Source: CAWAPS01 sp963783945 (GTDB lineage: Bacteria; Actinomycetota; Acidimicrobiia; Acidimicrobiales; Palsa-688). Taken from it: a DNA stretch of 64,000 nt. Positions within the stretch are counted from its first letter, which is position 1. Each line of letters opens with the position of its first letter. The notes below the pieces were generated by a model. It ran no database searches. It saw only the letters and a program-made list of their open reading frames with translations, and was not told where the DNA came from. The position numbers and the translations under genes were made by a program. Positions 55,724-63,166 of the stretch are shown one piece after another. The DNA lies in NCBI GenBank assembly GCA_963783945.1, contig CAWAPS010000037.1, forward strand, positions 3,919 through 67,918, written 5' to 3'.

Positions 55724-56601
55724 TCAGCCGGCCGGCGCCGGCTTGCGCTGAACCGCCTCACAGGCGTTCAGCAACGCCTCGACGAAGAGCGAGCCGACTC
55801 CTCGACGCAGGCCCGATGATCGCCTTGGACCGGAAAGGCGACGGCACCCGGGATGCCCTGGGCCAGCCCCCACTGACGCCGGGGCGAGACGGTCGAGTCG
55901 AGGGCCGTCACCACCACTGCGGTCGGCACATCGATCTCGCCGATCCACGGGCGCGAGTCGAAACGGCTGAGGGCTAGACCGGCCTGGATCAAGGCGGCCG
56001 GATCGTTGGATTCCCACTCCTCGATGGCCCACGGGGCGGTGCTGCTGGTCGCCCAGTTGCGGGTGGCCAGGTTCATGCCCTGGCGGCGCATGTTGGCTGG
56101 CAGCAGGGACAGGGCAATGGAGGCTCCCAGGCCCAGGGTCCCGAGGCGTCCGCTGAGCTCCTGGCGCGCCGCGAAACGGGCCGCGGTGGCGCACAGCACC
56201 AGGCCGTTAACCACCTCCGGATGGCGCTTCCACAGCAGCTGGGCGACGGGGCCGCCCATCGAGTACCCGACCGCGATCACCGGTCCGAGCCCGAGCTCGT
56301 CCACCAGGGCCGGCGGCGTCGTCGGCGCAGTCCTCCAGCCGGAACGGGGCCCGGCTCCTGACACCGCGGCCGTGGCCTCTCTGGTCCGGGGCCACGACCC
56401 GATACTCCTCCGCCAGGCAAGGAGAAGCACCGCGAGAAGTTCGAGCGCAGCAGTGGAGGTCCAGCCGTGCAGCAGGAGAAGGCAGGGCCGTGGTGGCGAC
56501 GACGCGTCCGGGACCGGGCCCGAGTCGTACACCCGGGCCCGTCCCCTTCCAGGTAGATCGACGATCGACTGCGGCGGAAACTTCGGCCTCGACTCGTCCA
56601 C
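55724..56601 (-). CDS. Alpha/beta-hydrolase (three frameshifts in this sequence)
   Basis: About 292 residues after correction. CLLLLHGWTSTAAL is the oxyanion strand, VVAPDQRGHGRG the next strand, VIAVGYSMGGPVAQLLW the nucleophile elbow with Ser, TALDSTVSPRRQ the acid region and QGDHRACVE the histidine. The frame changes at about 56420-56430, 56305-56310 and 55797; the first two cancel each other. The true C-terminus is FVEALLNACEAVQRKPAPAG. GTG 56601 gives a sensible start. It resembles esterase or lipase-like hydrolases acting on lipids; substrate unknown. Convergent with the IclR gene. Confidence 0.78.
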
Positions 56602-56788
56602 GGCCGACAGCCTAAGGCTCAACCGCCAGATGACTAGCGCGGTTCTCCAATTCGGGTTATACCGCCGGGGTGGCTGTCGCCAAACGAATCTCATCTGCCC
56701 TCATCCCGCTTACGCCCTTTGGCGGCAGCCTCCAGGGCGTTCGGACGTAATCGCAGAAACGAGACGACGTGGTCGCCGGTGTGACCAG

Positions 56789-57403
56789 TCAGCCGGCGTC
56801 GGCGGCGGCCAACGCGTGCTGGTGCCGTTCGTGCGCCCAGGTCGCCGACTCCCGGGCCAGAGCCGGGTGGTACCGCCAGCGCAAGAGTTGCCTCTCGACC
56901 TCCTCGGGACCCTCCCCGAGCTCCAGGAGGCTGAGGGCCAATTGCCGGCTGCGACGGCGCTGCGCCTCACATGGCGGCTCCCGGAGCTGCTCCGCCTGCC
57001 ACCGCTCGTGAGCTTGCTGGAGCGCCGGCGACAGGCGGGCCGTCATCCTCCGGTTCAGAGGCGGCAGGCGTCGGCGGACCATCAGCCGGTTGGGTCCTGC
57101 CACCTGGGCCAGCTCGAACTGGATCATCCGGTTGACAGTGCGCAGGAAGGGCGAGTGGCGGCCGCCCCGATCACCCAGCCCCAGGGCCCGGGCCGTCTCG
57201 CCGAGCGGCATCTCGAACCCCTCGGGCGACGAGTCGAATCCGGCGGCGATACGGCGGATCAGCCACGTGGTCGACGGGCCGATGACGCCGAGCCAGAACC
57301 GCTCGACATACGGGGAGCGGGGATCGAAGCCGATTCTCTCCACCACATCGTCCGGCCACGGCATCACGGCGAGGCAGTCGGACTCGAACGTGAACAACGA
57401 CAC
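56789..57403 (-). CDS. Conserved actinobacterial protein of unknown function
   Basis: A 204-residue soluble protein with no recognised enzyme motif. The N-terminal half has VMPWPDDVVERIGFDPRSPY, VERFWLGVIGPSTTWLIRRI and a possible helix-turn-helix-like stretch (MPLGETARALGLGDRGG, SPFLRTVNRMIQFELAQ). The C-terminal half is Arg/Glu-rich and helical (LQQAHERWQAEQLRE, SLLELGEGPEEVERQLLRW). I recall similar conserved proteins in Actinobacteria but no assigned role. GTG 57403 has GGAGG nine bases upstream; an ATG at 57421 is the alternative. Divergent from cobB over an unusually AT-rich spacer. DNA binding is a guess. Confidence 0.72.
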   Translation of the reverse strand: MSLFTFESDCLAVMPWPDDVVERIGFDPRSPYVERFWLGVIGPSTTWLIRRIAAGFDSSPEGFEMPLGETARALGLGDRGGRHSPFLRTVNRMIQFELAQVAGPNRLMVRRRLPPLNRRMTARLSPALQQAHERWQAEQLREPPCEAQRRRSRQLALSLLELGEGPEEVERQLLRWRYHPALARESATWAHERHQHALAAADAG

Positions 57404-57494
57404 TTTCCTGTACCTCCACATATTTTTCAGGTTATTTCATGTATATCAGTGTCCGTTAGATCTGCGCAAGAGGCGATTGTGTGAGACTGGCGCT
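57404..57494. promoter_or_regulatory. AT-rich divergent spacer upstream of cobB
   Basis: A 91-base gap with a run such as catatttttcaggttatt and catgtatatcag, far richer in A+T than its neighbours. It likely carries the promoters of the hypothetical gene and cobB; individual boxes cannot be assigned safely. Confidence 0.4.
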
Positions 57495-58311
57495 ATGGCG
57501 CCCGACGAGGCCTCCATGGCCGACGGCGGCGAGGGGTCACCCGGCCTGGCCCGGGCTCGAGAGGTCCTACTCCACGCCTGTCGGGTGACCGTCCTCGTCG
57601 GAGCGGGCATCTCGACCGACTCCGGCATCCCGGACTTCCGCGGCCCGCAGGGGGTGTGGACCAAGAACCCCGAGGCCGAGCGCACGGCCAACCTGTCCAA
57701 CTACCTCGAGGACCCGGCGGTGCGCCGGGCGTCCTGGCAGCAGAGGCTGCAGTCGCCGGCCTGGACGGCCGAGGCCAACGCCGGCCATCTGGCCCTGGTC
57801 GAGCTCGAACGGCAGGGCCGGTTGGTCGCGGTGGTCACCCAGAACATCGACGGCCTGCACCAGAAAGCCGGCAACCATCCCGACCTGGTCCTGGAGCTGC
57901 ACGGGACCATGCTCCGGGTCGTCTGCTGGGAGTGCGGGGACGAGGGGCCGATGCAGCCTGCGCTCGCCCGGGTCCGGGCAGGCGAAGCCGATCCCCGGTG
58001 CCGGTTGTGCGGTGGGATCCTGAAATCGGCGACCATCAGCTTCGGTCAGGCGCTCGACACCACCACCATCCGCCGGGCCCAGGACGCAGCCGTCAGCTGC
58101 GACGTCCTCCTGGTCGTGGGTTCGAGCCTGGGGGTGTACCCGGCCGCCGGGCTGGTGCCTCTGGCCGCCGAAGCCGGGGCCAAGGTGGTCATACGTCAAC
58201 GCTCAGCCCACCCCGTTCGACTCCATCGCGGCGGCGGTGGTGCGAGGATCGATCAGCGCCGACCTGCCGGACCTGGTGGCGCTACCCCGAAGAGTGGCCC
58301 CGGACGGGTAA
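57495..58311 (+). CDS. cobB: NAD-dependent protein deacylase, sirtuin (one frameshift)
   Basis: About 271 residues after correction. NAD-binding GAGISTDSGIPDFRGPQGVW, TQNIDGLHQKAGN, catalytic histidine in ELHGTMLRVVCWECG, zinc cysteines CWEC and CRLCGG, then SFGQALD and VVGSSLGVYPAAGLV are all present. The sirtuin removes acyl groups from lysines in the cytoplasm. The frame changes at about 58196 (AKVVI to VNAQPTPFDSIA), equal to one extra base, and the natural end is LPRRVAPDG followed by TAA at 58309-58311. The longer open frame both upstream and downstream is not coding. Confidence 0.92.
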
Positions 58312-58337
58312 GGGCTCGCCACCGGCACCGCCCCGGC

Positions 58338-58936
58338 TCACCAGCCTCCCCGGTGCACGACATCCTCGAGCGGGCGCCGGCCCCGCCAGGCCGATCCGGG
58401 CGGACCGGGCCTGTCGGCCGGCCAGCCGATAGCCACCGCCCCGATGGGCTCCCATTCGGCGGGGATGGCGAACTCGGCCCGCAGCGGCTCGGGCCCTTTC
58501 CGCAATCCGAAGAACAGCGCCCCCAGGTTCTCTTCCACCGCCCCCAGCAGCAGGAGCATGGTGGCGAAGGAAACGTCGATCGTCCAGAACGGCGCCGGCC
58601 ACCTGCCCACGTTGGTCAGCCCGTGGGCGATCTTGTCGGGCTCGGAGTATCGGGAGACGTAGACAGCCGGGCTGCACAGCGGAACCACGACAACCGGAGC
58701 GTCGAGCACCTTCGGCCGATCCGGTGAGGCCAGCCACTCGGCGTCGGCGCTGCACTCCCAGAACCGGCGCCGGGTGTCCTCGTCGTCCAGAACCAGAAAG
58801 GACCAGCCCTGGGCATGCCCGGCCGACGGCGCCCGCCGGGCCCGGTCCAGCAACCGGTCCACCGCCGCCGCCGGCACGGCCTGGTCGAGAAGGCCCGGCA
58901 CATACGCCTCTTGCGGATGGCCTCGTCCAGCTCCAT
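58338..58936 (-). CDS. Nitroreductase-family flavoprotein (one frameshift)
   Basis: About 199 residues after correction. N-terminus MELDEAIRKRRMCRAF, then after a frame change at about 58895 LDQAVPAAAVDRLLDRARRAPSAGHAQGW, typical of the FMN-binding start of nitroreductases. TIDVSFATMLLLLGAVEENLG and PIGAVAIGWPADRP are the later conserved parts. Probably reduces a nitro, quinone or flavin substrate with NAD(P)H; the substrate is unknown. Convergent with cobB and divergent from the rhodanese-ThiF gene (29-base gap). Confidence 0.82.
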
Positions 58937-58965
58937 TACATGACCGTACCGGTAACATTTATGGC

Positions 58966-60147
58966 ATGGCGAGCTTCCGAGATCTGCTACGCGACACCAA
59001 GTCCCGCATACGCGAGGTCGACACCGCCGACGCCGCGCCCGACGTCGAGCAACCGGGCACGGTGGTGCTCGACGTGCGCGAGCCCGACGAGTTCGAGCAG
59101 GGCGCCCTCCCGAGGGCTATCCATATCCCTCGAGGCCACCTCGAGAGCCAGGTGGAGAGCCGGATCGTCGACCACGACGCCCACGTCGTCGTCTACTGCG
59201 CCGGCGGGACCCGCTCGGCTTTCGCCGCCGACACCCTGGCCCAGCTCGGCTACAGCGACGTGGTGTCGATGATCGGCGGTTTCAACAAGTGGAAGGACGA
59301 GGGCCGTCCCTGGAGGACCCCGGCGTCGCTCACCCCCGAGCAGCGCAACCGCTACCAGCGCCACATCCTCCTTCCCGAGGTTGACGTGGCCGGCCAGACG
59401 AAGCTGCTCGACTCGAAGGTCCTGCTGCTCGGGGCCGGGGGGCTCGGGTCGCCTGCGGCCCTGTATCTGGCGGCGGCCGGCGTCGGCACCATCGGGATCA
59501 TCGACATGGACGTGGTGGACGCCTCCAATCTGCAGCGCCAGATCCTGCACAACCTCGACCGGATCGGCGAGCGCAAGGTCGATTCGGCCAAGAAGACCCT
59601 CACCTCGCTCAATCCCGACGTCAACGTCGTCACCTATGACGTGCGGCTCGGAGCCGACAACGTCCTGGACGTCTTCGCCGGCTACGACGTGGTGGTGGAC
59701 GGTACCGACAACTTCCCGACCCGCTATCTCGTCAACGACGCCTCGCTCAAGCTGGACATCCCCGTCGTCCACGGGTCTATCTTCCGCTTCGAAGGCCAGG
59801 CGAGCGTGTACCTGCCCCATCAAGGACCCTGCTACCGATGCCAGGTTCCCGAACCGCCGCCCCCCGAGCTGGCCCCGTCCTGCTCCGAAGCCGGTGTGCT
59901 CGGCGTCCTCTGCGGGATCATCGGCAGCATCCAGGCCATGGAGGCGGTCAAGCTCATCCTCGGAATCGGGGACTCGCTTGCCGGCCGGCTCCTCGCCTAC
60001 GACTCTCTCGAGCAGAGTTTCCGGACCTTCAAGGTCAACCGGGATCCGGAATGCCCGGCTTGCAGCATTCCCAAGGAGCAGCTCGTCATCGCGGAATACG
60101 AGGGGCTTTGCATGCCTCACCCCATCGAGGCGCCGGCATCGGCCTGA
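58966..60147 (+). CDS. Rhodanese-ThiF/MoeB fusion, adenylyltransferase/sulfurtransferase
   Basis: A 393-residue two-domain protein. Residues about 25-112 form a rhodanese domain with the sulfur-carrying cysteine in VVVYCAGGTRSAF. The rest is an E1-like adenylyltransferase: YQRHILLPEVDVAGQ, VLLLGAGGLGSPAALYLAAAG (ATP), DMDVVDASNLQRQILH, VVDGTDNFPTRYLVND, zinc cysteines CYRC and CPAC, and the cysteine segment CSEAGVLGVLCG. Such enzymes activate ThiS/MoaD/CysO-like carriers and give them sulfur. In MoeZ-type proteins the rhodanese follows the E1 domain; here it comes first. No carrier-protein gene is adjacent. Confidence 0.88.
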   Translation: MASFRDLLRDTKSRIREVDTADAAPDVEQPGTVVLDVREPDEFEQGALPRAIHIPRGHLESQVESRIVDHDAHVVVYCAGGTRSAFAADTLAQLGYSDVVSMIGGFNKWKDEGRPWRTPASLTPEQRNRYQRHILLPEVDVAGQTKLLDSKVLLLGAGGLGSPAALYLAAAGVGTIGIIDMDVVDASNLQRQILHNLDRIGERKVDSAKKTLTSLNPDVNVVTYDVRLGADNVLDVFAGYDVVVDGTDNFPTRYLVNDASLKLDIPVVHGSIFRFEGQASVYLPHQGPCYRCQVPEPPPPELAPSCSEAGVLGVLCGIIGSIQAMEAVKLILGIGDSLAGRLLAYDSLEQSFRTFKVNRDPECPACSIPKEQLVIAEYEGLCMPHPIEAPASA

Positions 60148-60266
60148 GGGCCGGCAAAGGAGGCGGCCCTCGCCTCCCCGCCTCGCCGGCCCGTCGGGCG
60201 CCGCGACACTGAGAGTTCGCTCCTTGTGAAAGGATCCCGGGGGATCGATTCACTACGGAGGAATAA

Positions 60267-61076
60267 ATGGGACTTTTTTCGAGGGCCCACGACATCATGC
60301 AGGCGAAGGCCAACAAGGCTCTCAACGCCGCGGAGAAGCCCGACGAGATGCTCGACCTCTCCTACGAGAAAATGCTCGAGCAGATCACCCAGATCCGCAG
60401 AGCCCTGGTCGACATCGCCGCCTCCCGCAAGCGGATCGAGCTGCAGGAGGCGCAGCTGCAAGGCTCCGCCGATCATCTGCAGGACCAGGCCCGGGCGGCG
60501 CTGGCCGCCGGGCGGGAGGACCTGGCCCGGGAGGCGCTGACCCGCAAGGCGGCGGCCCAGCAGCAGATCGATCAGATGGAGCCGCAGCACCAGCAGCTGG
60601 TCGACGAGGAGGCCAAGCTCGGTCAGACCCTCCAGGCGCTGCAGGTTCGGGTCAACCAATTCCGGACGCAAAAAGAGACGCTCAAGGCCCAGTACACCGC
60701 AGCCCAGGCCGTGACCTCGGTGAATGAAGGGGTGGCGGGGATCTCCAAGTCCATCAGCGATTCCGGGGCCGCCGTGACCAGGGCCCAGGACAAGATCGCC
60801 GGCATGCAGGCCCGGGCCGGAGCTCTGGACGAGCTGCTCGAATCCGGCGTCCTGGAGGACGTCGGGTCCGGCCACGACGACATCCAGAAGGAGCTGGACA
60901 AGATCAGCTCGTCGTCATCGGTCGACCAGGAGCTGGCCGCCCTCAAGGCCGGCCTTCCCCCGAGCGGCGCCATCGAGGCCAGCAGCCGCCAGATGCCGGC
61001 GCCGGCGGCCCTGGACCCAGCCCGGCGGACCTGGACCCGGCCCCGACGGCGCCGGAGGAGGAGGCGACGCCAGTGA
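60267..61076 (+). CDS. PspA/IM30 (phage-shock, ESCRT-III-like) family protein
   Basis: A long helical protein with the family start MGLFSRAHDIMQAKANKALN and heptad-rich coiled coil through about residue 215 (KMLEQITQIRRALVDIAASR, LTRKAAAQQQIDQMEPQ). PspA proteins coat and stabilise damaged membranes. A consensus ggagg precedes the ATG. The last 25 residues in this frame are an Arg-run, which looks out of frame; the alternative frame there is acidic (PADLDPAPTAPEEEATP) and continues into the next gene. Either the tail is frameshifted or the two genes are fused. The stop overlaps a GTG (GTGA). Confidence 0.85.
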   Translation: MGLFSRAHDIMQAKANKALNAAEKPDEMLDLSYEKMLEQITQIRRALVDIAASRKRIELQEAQLQGSADHLQDQARAALAAGREDLAREALTRKAAAQQQIDQMEPQHQQLVDEEAKLGQTLQALQVRVNQFRTQKETLKAQYTAAQAVTSVNEGVAGISKSISDSGAAVTRAQDKIAGMQARAGALDELLESGVLEDVGSGHDDIQKELDKISSSSSVDQELAALKAGLPPSGAIEASSRQMPAPAALDPARRTWTRPRRRRRRRRRQ

Positions 61077-61469
61077 CCGACGACTCCTTCGACCTCGAGC
61101 TGGCCACGGCGTCGCTCCTCGCGCGACAACCACGATGTCAAAACCCTGCTCAAGGTGCTCACCGCCCAGTTGTCCGGCGCCCTCGGGGACCGCCTCAAAA
61201 TCGAACGGCAGGGCGGTCTTCTTCGCAAGTCGGACGAGATCAAGTCGGTTCAGGTCCCGGTGGGATCGGAGGAGTTCTCGGCCGACCTAAAGGGCGGCTC
61301 GGTGAACTGCACCATCGGCCACACGTCCGGCGGGATACGCATCCGCAGCGAGCAGGTGGGCATGGACGAGTGGCTGAGCCGGCTGCTCAAGAGCCTGCAG
61401 GCGGAGGCGACCCACAGCCAGGCCGCCCGCCTGGCGCTCGAGAACATCGTGATCGGAGGCCCGTCGTGA
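61073..61469 (+). CDS. Small protein between pspA-like and YbjQ-like genes, unknown (one frameshift)
   Basis: About 131 residues after correction. GTG 61073 overlaps the PspA stop and gives TDDSFDLELATASL. At about 61115-61125 one extra base moves the frame to RDNHDVKTLLKVLTAQLSG. The body continues DRLKIERQGGLLRKSDEIKS, FSADLKGGSVNCTIGHTSGG, IRSEQVGMDEWLSRLLKSLQ and ends ENIVIGGPS. It has no membrane segment and does not look to me like the PspAA, PspAB, PspB or PspC partners. The next gene starts inside its stop (GTGA), so it is co-translated with both neighbours. Confidence 0.7.
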
Positions 61470-62278
61470 GCGACAAGGAGCCGACGCCGCCGCCGGCCGA
61501 CCTGCCGAAGGACGCCGGCCGCCGGCTGCAGGAGCTCGAGAAGGGGCTGTTCACCTCCGACCTCTCGGTCAACGAGTTCCTGCTGATAAAGGAGGTCGGC
61601 TTCCACCCGCTCGGGTTCGTCATGGGCTCGTCCATCTATCACACCGGGTTCCAGTCGAGGAGATGGGGCCAGTCCCAGGAGCTGACCAAGCTGACCGAAG
61701 CCATGTACAACGCCCGCGAGCTGGCGATGACCCGAATGGAGGAGGAGGCGGACCAGCTCGGGGCCGACGGAGTGGTCGGAGTCCGTCTCGACGTCAACTA
61801 CTACGAGTGGGGTAATGACGCCGCCGAGTTCATCGCCATGGGTACCGCGGTCAAGGCCGAGAGCGGGCAGTCGTACCGCAACAAGCTGGGAAAGCCGTTC
61901 ACGTCCGACCTTTCCGGCCAGGACTTCTGGACGATCATGCAGACCGGCCACGTGCCCCAGGGGCTGGTGATGGGCACCTGCGTGTACCACATCGCCCACC
62001 GCGGCTTGAGCCAGGCCCTCGGATCGGTCGGCCAGAACGTGGAACTGCCGAACTTCACCCAGGCGCTCTACGAGGCCCGGGAGCTCGCTATGACCCGGAT
62101 GCAGGACGAGGCCCAGCGGCTCGAGGCCACCGGGATCGTCGGGGTCCGGCTGGAAGAGAAGAGCCACCAATGGGGCAGCCATACCATCGAGTTCCTCTCG
62201 CTCGGGACCGCGGTGGTGAAGACGACCGATGAGGTGACCCTGCCGAAGCCGACGACGATCATCTCTCTCGACAACTGA
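61466..62278 (+). CDS. Double YbjQ/DUF74-like protein 1
   Basis: A 270-residue soluble protein made of two copies of a YbjQ (PF01906-like) domain. Copy 1 spans about 28-130 (LFTSDLSVNEFLLIKEVG, NARELAMTRMEEEADQLGAD, VVGVRLDV, EFIAMGTAV). Copy 2 spans about 144-251 (PFTSDLSGQDFWTIMQTG, EARELAMTRMQDEAQRLEAT, IVGVRLEE, EFLSLGTAV). YbjQ proteins form ring-like oligomers in structures and are often labelled heavy-metal-binding, without firm function. GTG overlaps the upstream stop; the stop overlaps the next ATG (TGATG). Ends TIISLDN, echoed in protein 3. Confidence 0.85.
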   Translation: MSDKEPTPPPADLPKDAGRRLQELEKGLFTSDLSVNEFLLIKEVGFHPLGFVMGSSIYHTGFQSRRWGQSQELTKLTEAMYNARELAMTRMEEEADQLGADGVVGVRLDVNYYEWGNDAAEFIAMGTAVKAESGQSYRNKLGKPFTSDLSGQDFWTIMQTGHVPQGLVMGTCVYHIAHRGLSQALGSVGQNVELPNFTQALYEARELAMTRMQDEAQRLEATGIVGVRLEEKSHQWGSHTIEFLSLGTAVVKTTDEVTLPKPTTIISLDN

Positions 62279-63166
62279 TGTCGACCGGCGACGTCCCGCC
62301 CGAGGCCGCTTCCCGGCTCGAGCAGGCGACATTCACCTCCGGGCTGAGCGTGCCCGATTTTGCCGCCTGCCTGCACATGGGCATGCGGCCGGTCGCCTTG
62401 GTGCAGGGGTATTGCGTGATGCGCTGGTCGTGGTACGGCTCGGGTTCGGTCTACTACCAGAATGCGTACTCGCGTCAGGGTCGGAACCGGTCCGGGCTCA
62501 AGGTGTACAACTGCCCCCACGTCTATGTCAGCAACGAGCACCGCTCGTGGGGGGAGAATTTCGAGCAGCCCTGGGTAACCCAGGCGTGGCTCTCGGGATA
62601 CAATTCGGCTTTCCAGCGCATGCTCGAAGAGGCCCATGATGCGGGGGCCCACGGGATCGTCGGCGTGGTCGATACGTCCTCTCACCTCATAGACAACGCC
62701 ATCCGCGAGTTCCACATTTACGGCACGGCCGTTGTCATCGAGGGCTCGAAGCCTCCCGAGCACATCTGGACGTCCTATCTCGCCGGGCAGCGACTGGCCA
62801 AGCTGATCGAAGCTGGCTTCATGCCCATCTCGGTGGTGGCGGCCATGGCGTCGGTCCGTTGCTGGGCCGTGTGCTCCACCGAGATCCTGATGGAAGGCCG
62901 CTGGGACACCACGGGAATGGTCCAGCCGGGAGAGGAGATAGTCCAGGTCGTCGGACGCCCAGATGGATGTCCGGCGCCTGGCCCGGGAGCAAATCAGGTC
63001 GCAGCTCGGCACCGACGTGCTCCACGGCGCCGTCCTCGACGTCGGCGGCAACGACATATCCGGGGGCGATTTCGAGTTCCATGCCACGCTGCGGGGCACC
63101 CGGGTCCGTCGCTTCAAACCGGCCGACCCGCTTCCTCTCCCGATGCCCACGGTCACCCTGAAATGA
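62278..63166 (+). CDS. Double YbjQ/DUF74-like protein 2 (one frameshift)
   Basis: About 295 residues after correction. Copy 1 (about 18-152): ATFTSGLSVPDFAACLHMG, an aromatic insertion WSWYGSGSVYYQNAYS, then FQRMLEEAHDAGAHGIVGVV and EFHIYGTAV. Copy 2 (about 168-285): RLAKLIEAGFMPISVVAAM, VRCWAVCSTEIL, then after a frame change at about 62945-62955 QMDVRRLAREQIRSQLGTD, GAVLDVGGNDIS and EFHATLRGT. It is more diverged than its neighbours and has extra Tyr, Trp and Cys residues. ATG overlaps the preceding stop; protein 3 overlaps its own stop. Confidence 0.8.

Noticed and set aside
58312..58727. Downstream continuation of the cobB frame
   Set aside because: Beyond about 58196 the frame is Arg/Pro/Gly-rich noise; the other frame restores the sirtuin C-terminus and stops at 58311.
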